A model generated the notes under the pieces. That model saw nothing but the letters and a program-made list of their open reading frames with translations, was not told the DNA's origin and ran no database searches. A stretch of DNA of 64,000 nt, from the NCBI RefSeq assembly GCF_001613105.1, contig NZ_BDBS01000003.1:62001-126000 (forward strand), given 5' to 3'. This stretch comes from Nocardia pseudobrasiliensis NBRC 108224. Lineage in GTDB: Bacteria; Actinomycetota; Actinomycetes; Mycobacteriales; Mycobacteriaceae. This document shows positions 27,710 through 36,600 of the stretch, piece by piece. The translations under genes were made by a program, and so were the position numbers. The first letter of the stretch is position 1, and each line of letters begins with the position of its first letter.

Positions 27710-28746
27710 GCGAGCGCGAGACGATTCTGTCGATGCGGGATCTGCTGGTGCACTTCCGCACCGAGGACGGCGTGGTCAAGGCGGTGGACGGATTGTCGTT
27801 CGATCTGGCCCGGGGCCGGACGCTGGGCATCGTGGGCGAATCCGGGTCGGGTAAGAGCGTCGCGACCATGGCGATCCTCGGCCTGCACAATCGCGCGCGA
27901 GCCCAGATCGGTGGCGAAATCCTGTTCGAGGGAACGGATCTGGCCGCCGCGAACGAGTCGACGCTGCAGCAGTTCCGGGGCAAGCGGATCTCGATGATCT
28001 TCCAGGATCCGCTGACCGCGCTGTCGCCGTACTACACCGTCGGCGATCAGATCATGGAGACCTATCGACGCCACACCGGCGCGAATCGCAAACGCGCGCG
28101 GGCGCGGGCGATCGAGATGCTCACCAAAGTCGGTATCCCCCAACCGGAACGGCGGGTCGACGACTATCCGCACCAGTTCTCCGGCGGCATGCGACAGCGG
28201 GCGATGATCGCGATCGCGCTGTGCTGCGATCCGGATCTGCTGATCGCCGACGAGCCGACCACGGCACTGGATGTGACGGTGCAGGCGCAGATTCTGGATC
28301 TGCTGCGCGATCTACAGGCCGAATTCGATACGGCGATCATTCTGATCACCCACGATATGGGCGTGGTCGCGCAGATGGCCGACGATGTGCTGGTGATGTA
28401 CGCCGGGCGGGGTGTGGAACGGGGTTCGGTGCGCGAGGTGCTGAAATCCCCACGCCATCCCTACAGTTGGGGTCTGCTGTCGTCGATTCCGCAATTGGGC
28501 GGGGATGTGGATGTGCCGTTGACGCCGGTGCGTGGCGCGCCGCCGAGTCTGATCGATGTGCCGTCCGGGTGTCCGTTCCATCCGCGCTGCGATTTCGTGG
28601 ATCGAGTGGGGGCCGGGCGGTGCGTCAGCGAGCGGCCGCTGCTGGGTCCGGCGACCGAGCACGGGGCGGCGTGTCATCTGAGCGACGCGGAGGCCGACCG
28701 TATTTTCATCGATGAGGTCCGGATGCGGACGGGAGCGGCATCGTGA
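27706..28746 (+). CDS. Peptide ABC transporter ATP-binding protein (DppD type)
   Basis: A 346-residue ATPase with Walker A GESGSGKS, signature FSGGMRQR, Walker [13 protein letters not shown] and the C-terminal oligopeptide-transporter extension with the Cys-rich CPFHPRCDF region that binds an iron-sulfur centre in some members. It is coupled at both ends by 4-base overlaps. Confidence 0.93.
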   Translation: MSERETILSMRDLLVHFRTEDGVVKAVDGLSFDLARGRTLGIVGESGSGKSVATMAILGLHNRARAQIGGEILFEGTDLAAANESTLQQFRGKRISMIFQDPLTALSPYYTVGDQIMETYRRHTGANRKRARARAIEMLTKVGIPQPERRVDDYPHQFSGGMRQRAMIAIALCCDPDLLIADEPTTALDVTVQAQILDLLRDLQAEFDTAIILITHDMGVVAQMADDVLVMYAGRGVERGSVREVLKSPRHPYSWGLLSSIPQLGGDVDVPLTPVRGAPPSLIDVPSGCPFHPRCDFVDRVGAGRCVSERPLLGPATEHGAACHLSDAEADRIFIDEVRMRTGAAS

Positions 28747-29750
28747 CCGAACAGACTCTGTTGTCGGCGACCGGGTTGCAGATGCATTTCCCGATCCGCT
28801 CCGGATTCGTCTTCAAGCGCAGGACCGGCGTGGTGCGCGCGGTGGACGGTATCGATCTGACCGTGACCGCGGGACAGGCGTTCGGTCTCGTGGGCGAATC
28901 CGGTTGCGGGAAGTCGACTACCGGGCGGATGCTGGCCCGGCTGCTCGAGCCCACGGCCGGGACCGTCACCTATCGCGGTCAGGACATCACCCACCGCGGC
29001 CGCCGCGAACTCGCGCCGATCCGGTCGGAGATCCAGATGATCTTCCAGGATCCGTACTCCTCGCTGAATCCGCGCCAGACCGTCGGCACGATCATCGCCG
29101 GGCCGATGGAGATCAACGGCATCAATCCGTCCGGCGGACGCCGCAACCGAGTGCGCGAACTGCTCGAGACGGTCGGGCTGAATCCCGAACACTACAACCG
29201 CTATCCGCACGAATTCTCCGGCGGCCAGCGCCAGCGCATCGGCATCGCGCGCGCCCTGGCCCTGGAACCCAAACTCATCGTGGCCGACGAACCGGTCTCC
29301 GCCCTCGACGTCTCCATCCAGGCCCAGGTGGTCAACCTCCTGCAGCGCCTCCAGCGCGAACTCGGCATCGCCTTCGTCTTCATCGCCCACGACCTGGCCG
29401 TGGTCCGCCACTTCAGCGACCGCATAGCCGTGATGTACCTCGGCAAAATAGTCGAAACAGCCGACCGCGCAGACCTGTACGACCGCCCTCACCACCCCTA
29501 CACCCAGGCCCTGCTCTCCTCGGTCCCCGAACCCGACCCCGACAGCGCCACCCAGCGCGACCGCATCCGCCTCACCGGCGACGTCCCCTCCCCCATCAAC
29601 CCCCCATCCGGCTGCCGCTTCCGCACCCGCTGCTGGAAAGCCCAACCCATCTGCACCGAAACAGAACCCCCACTTCTGCAACTCCCTGACACCACCCCCG
29701 GCCACCAAACCGCCTGCCACTTCCCCGAACCCCGCCATGTCGTCGCCTGA
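28743..29750 (+). CDS. Peptide ABC transporter ATP-binding protein (DppF type)
   Basis: A 335-residue ATPase, the second nucleotide-binding subunit. Walker A is GESGCGKST, the signature FSGGQRQR and Walker B LIVADEPVSALD. The C-terminal extension again holds a Cys-rich motif (CRFRTRCWKAQPICTE). The last 120 codons use more CCC and ATA codons than the rest of the operon. It overlaps the Nudix gene by 14 bases. Confidence 0.93.
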   Translation: MTEQTLLSATGLQMHFPIRSGFVFKRRTGVVRAVDGIDLTVTAGQAFGLVGESGCGKSTTGRMLARLLEPTAGTVTYRGQDITHRGRRELAPIRSEIQMIFQDPYSSLNPRQTVGTIIAGPMEINGINPSGGRRNRVRELLETVGLNPEHYNRYPHEFSGGQRQRIGIARALALEPKLIVADEPVSALDVSIQAQVVNLLQRLQRELGIAFVFIAHDLAVVRHFSDRIAVMYLGKIVETADRADLYDRPHHPYTQALLSSVPEPDPDSATQRDRIRLTGDVPSPINPPSGCRFRTRCWKAQPICTETEPPLLQLPDTTPGHQTACHFPEPRHVVA

Positions 29751-30234
29751 GACCGCCCGCCTCATCGCCGGGCTGCCCCGCAAGCGCATCGGGGCCGGGG
29801 TGTTGTTCGTCGACGAGTCCGACCGAGCGCTGCTGGTCGAGCCGACCTACAAACCGTATTGGGAGATCCCCGGCGGCGTCGTGGAGGACCGCGAATCGCC
29901 CCACGCGGCGGCCGCCCGGGAGGTCCGAGAAGAACTCGGGCTCACCGTATTCCCCGGCGGACTGCTCGTGGTCGATTGGGTTCCGCCCGGCCTGTATCCC
30001 GACGACGGCGTGATGTTCATCTATGACGGCGGCATATTGACCACCGATCGCACCGACGCCATCGTGCTGCAGACCGAGGAGCTTCGAGGCTGGTCCTGGT
30101 GCGACGACGCCGAGGCCGCCGAACGCCTGCCCGCCGTGCTCGCTCGCCGGGTGGCGGCCGCGCGCACTGCCCGAAAAGTCGGCATACCAATGTATTTGGA
30201 AGATGGGGTGCGGATATCGGTCAGCGGGCGGTGA
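29737..30234 (+). CDS. Nudix hydrolase
   Basis: A 165-residue protein with a complete Nudix box, GVVEDRE then REVREELGL, at about residues 47-69, preceded by PYWEIPGG. It hydrolyses a nucleoside diphosphate linked to another group; the specificity is not predictable. It overlaps the end of the importer operon and is probably co-transcribed. Its 3' end overlaps the convergent P450 gene by 14 bases. Confidence 0.88.
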   Translation: MSSPETARLIAGLPRKRIGAGVLFVDESDRALLVEPTYKPYWEIPGGVVEDRESPHAAAAREVREELGLTVFPGGLLVVDWVPPGLYPDDGVMFIYDGGILTTDRTDAIVLQTEELRGWSWCDDAEAAERLPAVLARRVAAARTARKVGIPMYLEDGVRISVSGR

Positions 30235-31783
30235 GGTGGATGCGGAGGTGATGAGGGGTCAGGCCGATGCTGCGAGCCGGGCGGGGTGGGTCGGGCTGGT
30301 ATAGGCGCAGGTGCCAGCGGGCGGTGATTGTGGCCAGGGCCAAGGTCGTTTCGAGGGTGGCGAAGTGGTCGCCTATGCAGCGGCGGGGGCCGTCGCCGAA
30401 GGGAAGATAGGGGGCGGGCGAGGGGGTGAGCCAGCGGTCGGGGTCGAAGGTTTCCGGGTTGGGGTAGTAGGCGGGGTGATGGTGGAGTAGGTAGGGGCTG
30501 AAGGCAACTGTGGTCCCCGCGGGCAGCGCGCGGGAGCCGAGGTGGGAGTCTTCGGTTGTTCGCCGGGTCAGCAGCCAGGTGGGTGGGTAGCGGCGCAGGG
30601 TTTCGGTAATGGTGCGGGCGGTCAGGTCCAGACCCGCTACGTGAACGGGGCTGGCTGTGCCGCCTCGCCCGACAACAGCATCCACCTCAGTTCGAAGTCG
30701 CTGTTGCAATTCAGGTTTCGTCGCCAGCTCGGCCAGCGCCCAGGACAACGTATCCGCAGCGGTGATAGCCCCCGCGATGAGAAAGGTGACGATCTGGTCG
30801 ACGGTTTCCCCGGGAGTGATTCGATTGCGCAGTGGGGCGCTCGGATCGCCGAGGCGGTTCCTCGAACCCGCACGCAGAGGGGGATCGATCGGGTCGCTAC
30901 GGCGCTCCTCGGGAGTGATGCGTTCGCGCAGTTCGCCGACCGGATCAGCCGGACAATTGCCCGAACCTCCGTGCAGAGGACCGTCGGTCGGATCGTGGCG
31001 ACCGTCCTCGGGGGTGATGTGGTCGCGCACTTGGTCAGTCCGGTTGGGCGAGCTTGCGCGGAGGAGGCCGGCTATCAGGTCGTGGTGGTTGGATTCGGGG
31101 GCGGTTCGGCGGGTTGCGACTATGGATTCGACGAGGTGGTAGAGCCGGTTGTTGGCGTCGGTGTAGTGGCGGGCGGGTGGGAGGGGGAGGCGGGTCAGCC
31201 AGGGCGGGAGCATGACCCGCCAGGTGATTCCGGTGACCAGGGTGTGGACGTCGGTGATGAAGGGTGGGATTTGGTGGGCGGGGATCGAATCGGTGAACAA
31301 GGTGTCGACGAGGGTGGCCGCGGCGAGATACTCCATCTGCGGAGGTATGTTCAGGATCTGGCCGTCGTGCCATCCGCCGATCACCTCGGCCTGACGCGCG
31401 GCCATCAGTTCTCCGTAGCGCGGCAGTCTGCTGCGGTGGAAGGCGGGCTGTACCAGTGGGCGCAGTCGGCGATGGGTGTCGTGCGCGCACGCCGACAATC
31501 CCTCGCCGACCAGATCGCGCACCCGATCGAAGATCGGACCGCCCTTGTCGAATACTCGATCATCGGCCAGCACCGCCCGCGTGAGCTCGCCATCGCACAC
31601 CAGCACGACCTCGGCGGGCCCCAATCGCAGCCGCACCGCATCTGCCCGACCGGCCAGCGACCGCAGGAATGCGAGCGGATCACGCAACAGCGTCACCGCA
31701 TGGCCGAGCAGCGGCAGCGCGCCGGGCGCGAGTGGTATGTCCCGCAACGGCTTTCGGCTAGTGTGTGCGCGGTACTTCGACAT
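30221..31783 (-). CDS. Cytochrome P450 with an in-frame tandem-repeat insert
   Basis: A 520-residue P450. The haem loop is FGDGPRRCIG with Cys469 as iron ligand, ExxR lies at 394-397 (ETLR) and the PERF-like region is DPDRW. The I-helix motif reads AGAIT (337-341), so the usual acidic residue before the Thr is Ile. Between the helix ending near residue 238 and the I-helix an insert of about 85 residues consists of three copies of a 33-residue unit, each containing ITPE or ITPG, making the protein longer than the usual 400-460. It overlaps the prenyltransferase gene by 26 bases on the same strand and probably oxidises its product. ATG at 31783 is the only good start. Confidence 0.92.
   Translation of the reverse strand: MSKYRAHTSRKPLRDIPLAPGALPLLGHAVTLLRDPLAFLRSLAGRADAVRLRLGPAEVVLVCDGELTRAVLADDRVFDKGGPIFDRVRDLVGEGLSACAHDTHRRLRPLVQPAFHRSRLPRYGELMAARQAEVIGGWHDGQILNIPPQMEYLAAATLVDTLFTDSIPAHQIPPFITDVHTLVTGITWRVMLPPWLTRLPLPPARHYTDANNRLYHLVESIVATRRTAPESNHHDLIAGLLRASSPNRTDQVRDHITPEDGRHDPTDGPLHGGSGNCPADPVGELRERITPEERRSDPIDPPLRAGSRNRLGDPSAPLRNRITPGETVDQIVTFLIAGAITAADTLSWALAELATKPELQQRLRTEVDAVVGRGGTASPVHVAGLDLTARTITETLRRYPPTWLLTRRTTEDSHLGSRALPAGTTVAFSPYLLHHHPAYYPNPETFDPDRWLTPSPAPYLPFGDGPRRCIGDHFATLETTLALATITARWHLRLYQPDPPRPARSIGLTPHHLRIHLTAR
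30809..31066 (-). repeat. 99-bp tandem repeat inside the P450 gene (about 2.7 copies)
   Basis: The string CGGGAGTGAT (plus strand) recurs at 30811, 30910 and, as CGGGGGTGAT, at 31009, exactly 99 bases apart. Each period encodes 33 residues including ITPE/ITPG and a Gly/Ser/Asn-rich part. The copies have diverged, and the first coded copy is about four residues shorter. The repeat keeps the reading frame. Confidence 0.85.
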
Positions 31784-32657
31784 TGCCGGGCAATCGGATC
31801 TCCGCGCCGAGCGCCACATAATCGGCCTGCACCTTGTAGTACCGCCCGCCGGGCCCGTAGGCGATGTAGAGCGTGAACCCGTGCGGCCCCGGCTCCACGA
31901 GCGGGGCCCCGGCAACGAACTTCGCCAGCAACGGGTCCAGCCGCACCGGGAAGTTCTCCCGGGTGAACCGGCGCGGGAAGCACACCCGCCGCACACCGGC
32001 CCGCTCCCAGTCGAAGGTCCAGTAGATCGTGTACGACGCCGACTCCAGCGCCGCCAGATCCGCCGCCCCGGCCGGTACCGCGCCCACCTCGGACAGCACC
32101 GTGGCGATATCCGCCGCCTCCAGACGCCCGGGCTGGAACACCTGGCCGTAGATATTCATCGTGCCGTTCTCGAAATCCAATGCGATCATGCAGATCCGGT
32201 CATCGGTCCAGCGCCGCAGATGCTCGGCGTACTCGTGAACCGCCGCCGGAAGCCCCCGCAGCGAGAGCAGACGCTCCACACTCATGAGTTCCGGAATCAC
32301 CAGCCAGATCTTCTGCACCCCGGTGCCCACCGCGACGTCGACGCCGTACATCACCGGCCCGGCCGCGAGCACCGACTCGAGCAGCCGCTCGCGCGGATGT
32401 CCGTCGAACCGCAGTAATCCGGCCCGCCGCAAGCGCCCGACCGGATCGGCATCGGCGGCCAGATTCATGAACCGGATGCTCACCTCCCGCTCGGCCTTGG
32501 TGGTGGTGCGCACCGCGAGCCAGGACGACGGCCACACCCCGGCGAGCGCGTCCAGCACCCCGCTCACGACCGACGGGTCGTACGGGGCGTTCACCAGGCT
32601 CGCATAACTACTCAGGTCGTCCTGGAGTCGCGCGGGTGTGACAACAGCTGTGGTCAT
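31758..32657 (-). CDS. ABBA-fold aromatic prenyltransferase (NphB/CloQ family)
   Basis: A 299-residue soluble enzyme that by family transfers a prenyl group to an aromatic acceptor without needing DDxxD motifs. Segments align with the beta barrel of NphB: CMIALDFENGTMNIYG, YTIYWTFDWERAGVRRVCF and YIAYGPGGRYYKVQADY, plus REVSIRFM and VGTGVQKIWLV in the N-terminal half. The strand-strand-helix-helix repeats fill the full length, as usual for about 300 residues. The gene overlaps the P450 gene downstream, so the two form an operon. Donor and acceptor are not readable, and no aromatic-forming enzyme lies nearby. Confidence 0.87.
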   Translation of the reverse strand: MTTAVVTPARLQDDLSSYASLVNAPYDPSVVSGVLDALAGVWPSSWLAVRTTTKAEREVSIRFMNLAADADPVGRLRRAGLLRFDGHPRERLLESVLAAGPVMYGVDVAVGTGVQKIWLVIPELMSVERLLSLRGLPAAVHEYAEHLRRWTDDRICMIALDFENGTMNIYGQVFQPGRLEAADIATVLSEVGAVPAGAADLAALESASYTIYWTFDWERAGVRRVCFPRRFTRENFPVRLDPLLAKFVAGAPLVEPGPHGFTLYIAYGPGGRYYKVQADYVALGAEIRLPGNVEVPRTH

Positions 32658-32969
32658 AGGTCACCTCGAAACGTTCGGGTACGAGTACGCCTTTGGATGC
32701 CTCGGCCCAGAATAGTCCGTTCTGTGGTTCCGGTCGGCAACTCCGAGCTACTGCCCTGCCGACCGGTCCGAACGGCGATCTCCCAGCCCCGGGGATATCA
32801 ATTCTGAAGCGATCGCAATCCGGATTCCGGAAGACGCGGAATTACCGAAAATCGATGTTGTTGCCAGACAGCGCAATTCGCGATCGATAAACAAGTGATC
32901 AATACATCCAGCGGCGTAACATGTTTTCTCTCACCACTTTTCGAATTCCGCCCCCTCCGGAGTACAGCC
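32658..32969. other. Divergent intergenic region, prenyltransferase / SGNH esterase
   Basis: These 312 bases separate two divergent genes and should contain both promoters. Positions 32815-32915 are notably AT-richer than the surroundings. A palindrome-like GTACGAGTAC lies near 32677. No gene, terminator or longer inverted repeat was seen. Confidence 0.5.
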
Positions 32970-33845
32970 ATGCCCTTACACCGTATTCGACGTCTGCCCT
33001 ACTTCTCCCTGGCCCTGCTGACCGGCGCCGCGGCAACGGTCGCACTTGCCGCACCGGCCCAGGCCGCCGATCCGACCTATGCGGCCCTTGGTGATTCGTA
33101 CACCTCGGGCCCAGGAATCAACCCGGTCGACAGCTCGGCCCCGAGCGGCTGCGGCCGATCCGCCGCCAATTACCCGCACCTGGCCGCCACCCGGCTCGGC
33201 CTGCGCCTCGACGACCGCAGCTGCGCCGGAGCCAAGACCGAAAATGTCACCACCACATCACAATTCGCTGGACAGTCACCCCAGATATCGGCACTCACCG
33301 GCGCGACCAAGGTGGTGACCCTGAGCATCGGCGGCAATGACAACAACACCTTCCGCGACGTGGTCACCGCCTGCATCGCCGCCGACAGCCTCACCCCGAT
33401 CGGTACCCCCTGCAAGGATCGCTACGGCTCGACCTTCGTCGAAACGATCCGCGCCGATGCGCCCGTGATCGGCGCGGCCATTGCCAAGGTTCGCCAGAAG
33501 GCCCAGGCCGCAAAGGTTTTCGTCATCGGCTATCCGGACATCCTGCCGCACGGCAGCGGCTGCTATCCACGGGTTCCGATCACCACCGGTGACGTCGCCT
33601 ACGTCGACGGCATCGAACGCGAGCTGAACTCCGTCCTGCTCACCCAGGCCCAGGCCAACGGCGTCGCCTTCGTCGACACCTACACCCCCAGCGTCGGCCA
33701 CGACTCCTGTAAGCCCGAGAGCACCCGCTGGGTGGAACCGATGATCTCCGGTTCGAGCGCCTCGTCCTTCCACCCCAATGCCGCGGGCATGCGCGCCACC
33801 GCCGACGTGGTGGCCGCCGCCATTCGCGGTTCCGGCACCGAATAA
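32970..33845 (+). CDS. Secreted SGNH-family esterase/lipase
   Basis: A 291-residue protein with a signal peptide ending near APAQAA (residue 33). The catalytic blocks are GDSYTSG (Ser43), the oxyanion residues in SIGGNDNNTF, and SSFHPNAAG carrying the terminal His. Six Cys residues could form the three disulfides seen in secreted Streptomyces SGNH lipases. ATG at 32970 gives a normal signal peptide; the longer open frame from 32895 does not. Confidence 0.88.
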   Translation: MPLHRIRRLPYFSLALLTGAAATVALAAPAQAADPTYAALGDSYTSGPGINPVDSSAPSGCGRSAANYPHLAATRLGLRLDDRSCAGAKTENVTTTSQFAGQSPQISALTGATKVVTLSIGGNDNNTFRDVVTACIAADSLTPIGTPCKDRYGSTFVETIRADAPVIGAAIAKVRQKAQAAKVFVIGYPDILPHGSGCYPRVPITTGDVAYVDGIERELNSVLLTQAQANGVAFVDTYTPSVGHDSCKPESTRWVEPMISGSSASSFHPNAAGMRATADVVAAAIRGSGTE

Positions 33846-33862
33846 CCCTCTCGCACAACCGG

Positions 33863-33890
33863 TTCGGCGGGCGAGTTCCGGCCCGCCGAA
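33863..33890. terminator. Bidirectional terminator hairpin
   Basis: A perfect 10-bp stem (33863-33872 with 33881-33890) and 8-base loop lie between the convergent SGNH esterase and DUF4360 genes, where a shared terminator is expected. Confidence 0.7.
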
Positions 33891-33908
33891 TCGTTGATCA
33901 CGCTCGCC

Positions 33909-34568
33909 TCAGCAGGTCTTCCAGGCGAAGTGGTAGGTGGTGAGAATACTGCCGTCCGTGGAGTCCATCGTGATGAAGCTCGTGGTCTTCTTCGGATCGG
34001 AGGTGCCGGCGCTCACGCGCAATTCGGTATTGATATTGAAATTGCGCATCTCACCGCACGGCTCATAGACGATCGAGCCCACCTCGGTGGAATCGGTGGC
34101 CTGCCAATCGTCGTCCATCGCGCCGGTGTACTTGTGCTCGACGTACTGGGTCGGCGAATTACCCTGGAAGTAATAATTCGCCCGCTCCAGCGCCGTGGAG
34201 CCGGGTTCCAGATGCGCGAAACCGCGATAATCCGCCGAAGCGATGCCATAGGTGAAGCCCTGCGGGACATGCACTTTCAGCCCCAGCTGGCAGTTCTTGC
34301 GGAAGTCGGTCGGTTTGGAGCCCACCCCGACCTGCGCGGTGTATTGACTGTAGGTCACCGTGAACGCCGTATTGTCGGGCGATACCGCGACCGTGGCGGT
34401 TCCCTGCGGACAGCCGGTGCCGTTGACCGTCACCACGTCGATGACGATTTTATCGGGCGGCGGAGTGCTACCCCAATCCAGCTTCGGCGCCGCGGAGGCG
34501 GGGGAACTCGACAGCGGAACGACCAACGCGAACAGTGCTGCGCCGACGGCGGCGAACTTCTTGTACAT
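33909..34568 (-). CDS. Secreted DUF4360 family protein (copy 1)
   Basis: A 219-residue protein with a signal peptide ending around SPASA (residue 26). The mature part is a beta-rich DUF4360 domain with conserved Cys residues (GTGCPQGTA, RKNCQLGLKV, YEPCGEM, and the final Cys) that could form two disulfides. The function of the family is unknown; homologues are secreted by fungi and actinomycetes. ATG at 34568 follows GAGGAAATC. A paralogue of closely similar sequence lies directly upstream on the same strand, so this is a tandem duplication. Confidence 0.85.
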   Translation of the reverse strand: MYKKFAAVGAALFALVVPLSSSPASAAPKLDWGSTPPPDKIVIDVVTVNGTGCPQGTATVAVSPDNTAFTVTYSQYTAQVGVGSKPTDFRKNCQLGLKVHVPQGFTYGIASADYRGFAHLEPGSTALERANYYFQGNSPTQYVEHKYTGAMDDDWQATDSTEVGSIVYEPCGEMRNFNINTELRVSAGTSDPKKTTSFITMDSTDGSILTTYHFAWKTC

Positions 34569-34644
34569 GATTTCCTCACGATGCTCTGGTAGCAGATCTA
34601 CCGGCTGAGACAAGTTCACTGTAAGCACGGGCTGACAAGCGCGA

Positions 34645-34670
34645 AACCCCTACTCGCCCAACGCATTTCG
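34645..34670 (-). promoter_or_regulatory. Conserved upstream element of DUF4360 copy 1
   Basis: These 26 bases differ from 35484-35509 at four positions and lie 77 bases before the start codon of copy 1. Conservation of this block in otherwise diverged spacers suggests a shared promoter or regulator site. Confidence 0.45.
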
Positions 34671-34712
34671 TGCACACTGTGAATTTCCGGTAGCCCCTCG
34701 GGCATCGATGAG

Positions 34713-34744
34713 CGGCCGCCGGGAATCCCCGCTCCCGGCGGCCG
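34713..34744 (-). terminator. Terminator of DUF4360 copy 2
   Basis: A perfect 12-bp GC-rich stem (34713-34724 with 34733-34744) with 8-base loop starts 19 bases past the stop codon of the second DUF4360 gene and separates the two duplicates into individual transcripts. Confidence 0.65.
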
Positions 34745-34763
34745 GTTCAGCATTGGCGTACCC

Positions 34764-35420
34764 TCAGCACCTCTTCCAGGCGAAGTGGTAGGTGGTGCGG
34801 ACGCTGCCGTCCGTGGAATCCATGGTGATGAAGCTGACCGGCGCATTCGGATCCGAACTACCGGACCTCACCCGCAGCGAGGTATTGATGTTGAAATCGC
34901 GCGTCTGGCCGCAGGGTTGATACACGATCGCCGCGACATCGGTGGTATCGGTGCGCTGCCAGTCGTCGTTGTAATAACCGCTGAAGGTGTGATCGACATA
35001 GTCGGTGTCCGAGTTGCCCTGGAAGTAGTACCGCGCCCTTTCCAGCGCGGTCGCGCCGCGCTCCAGATGCGCGAAACCGCGATAGTCCGCCGAGGCGATG
35101 CCATAGGTGAAGCCCTGCGGGACATGCACTCTCAGGACGAGTTGACAGTTCTTACGGAAGTCGGTCGGCCCGGAACCGGAGCCGGTTTCCGCGGTGTATT
35201 GACTGTAGGTCACCGTGAAAGCCGTATTGTCGTCCGCGACCGCCACGGCCGCCGTGCCCTGCGGGCATCCGGAGCCGTTCACGGTAACGACGTCGACGGT
35301 GATCTTTTCCGAGGGAGGTGCGTCCCGATCGGTTGCGGGAGCACCGGATGCCGGAGAACCCGACATCGGCAGGGCGAAGGCGAACAAGGCAGCGCCGATG
35401 GCAGCCATCTTTTTGTACAT
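34764..35420 (-). CDS. Secreted DUF4360 family protein (copy 2)
   Basis: A 218-residue paralogue of the protein at 33909-34568, with the same signal-peptide design (MYKKMAAIGAALFAF), the same four Cys positions and long shared blocks such as HVPQGFTYGIASADYRGFAH and the end FITMDSTDGS. The mature N-terminus and the region around residue 150 differ most. The ribosome site and spacer before the ATG are nearly identical between copies. Role unknown. Confidence 0.85.
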   Translation of the reverse strand: MYKKMAAIGAALFAFALPMSGSPASGAPATDRDAPPSEKITVDVVTVNGSGCPQGTAAVAVADDNTAFTVTYSQYTAETGSGSGPTDFRKNCQLVLRVHVPQGFTYGIASADYRGFAHLERGATALERARYYFQGNSDTDYVDHTFSGYYNDDWQRTDTTDVAAIVYQPCGQTRDFNINTSLRVRSGSSDPNAPVSFITMDSTDGSVRTTYHFAWKRC

Positions 35421-35483
35421 GATTTCCTCACGGTGTTCCGTCCGCAGACATATCTCACTTTAGGCAGTCACCCCGAGAAGTCG

Positions 35484-35509
35484 AACCCCTACTCGCACAA
35501 GGGATTTCG
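35484..35509 (-). promoter_or_regulatory. Conserved upstream element of DUF4360 copy 2
   Basis: The partner of the block at 34645-34670, placed 64 bases before the start codon of copy 2. Both read GCGAGTAGGGGTT on the coding strand in their conserved core. Confidence 0.45.
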
Positions 35510-35666
35510 CACCCATCATCCGGTGATGGTATGTGTAGCCGAGAAATCGGCGGCCTGTAGTGAAAAACGCCCGGAAAACACCGTTATTCACGGCAGGCTG
35601 CATGCCACGGCGGCCCGATCGGTCACCGGCGGCATTGTGTCCAATCCGTGTGCCGCGCAGCCGGTC

Positions 35667-36302
35667 TCATTCTTGCGGCAACACCGTGGGATCCACGCTC
35701 ACCCCGCGCAGCAAACCCAGTACCGCGGCCCGCCCGGCGGCCAGCACCGGCTCCGGATCCAGCAGTCGCAGCCGCGATACCACGCCCTCGCCCAGCGCAT
35801 CGATCTCGTACGCGAGGACATACGCGTCGACCTCGGGTCGCACCTGTCCCGCGGCCACCGCCTCCTCGATCGTGGACACGAGAAATCCGTGCCACCGTCG
35901 CATATCCGCGATCAACCGATCGCGAATCGTCCCCGGCCGATCGTCGAACTCCCGGAACACGATCGAAAAGAAGCACCGCCCGGGCAGACGCTCGTCCCGA
36001 TAGAAAGCCAGCCGATTCTCGTGCACCGCCCACAACCGTCGCAGCGGCGTGGGCGATTCCAGCGCCGGGGCGACGATCTCCCGGTTCCACTGCGCACCGG
36101 CGTATTCGATCGCCGCCAGCTGCAGGCTCTCCTTTCCCGGCCAGTGGGTGAACAATCCCGATTTGGTGATCTCCAACCGCGCCGCCAGGCGGCTCAATGT
36201 CAACCCCTCGAGCCCCTCCACCGAGGCCAGCTTCACCGCCGCGTCCAATACCGAGGCCCGCGTCCGATTCCCCCGCAACCGCCGCCCATCGGTCTCGACC
36301 AT
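35667..36302 (-). CDS. TetR family transcriptional regulator
   Basis: A 211-residue regulator with helix-turn-helix at about residues 30-60 (LTLSRLAARLEITKSGLFTHW) and a helical C-terminal domain of the TetR_C_39-like type. It is divergent from the thiamine diphosphate enzyme gene across a 298-base gap in which no clear operator was found. ATG at 36302 is the first Met compatible with the family length. Confidence 0.85.
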   Translation of the reverse strand: MVETDGRRLRGNRTRASVLDAAVKLASVEGLEGLTLSRLAARLEITKSGLFTHWPGKESLQLAAIEYAGAQWNREIVAPALESPTPLRRLWAVHENRLAFYRDERLPGRCFFSIVFREFDDRPGTIRDRLIADMRRWHGFLVSTIEEAVAAGQVRPEVDAYVLAYEIDALGEGVVSRLRLLDPEPVLAAGRAAVLGLLRGVSVDPTVLPQE

Positions 36303-36600
36303 TTCAACCACCCATCTCCCGAACCCGGCTCGACAAATCTTACCGACTGTTCGTATTTCGCCGCCGCGGCCGGTCGCGTCGGGTGTCGTTTCGCCACCAT
36401 TCGAGATGACGCAGATTGGGTATCGGCGCGGGCGCGCAGTGGGCCGGGAGGAACCTCCTATCAGCGTGGGAGCGGCCGCCCGTGGTCCGGGACATCGCGC
36501 GGTGACCCTCCCCACCCACAGGCGCACGGCCGGTTGGGATGGCCGCACCCGGGTATTCGCCCGCCGAGAACAAGCACCGTCGACGCGGACAGGAGTGAAT

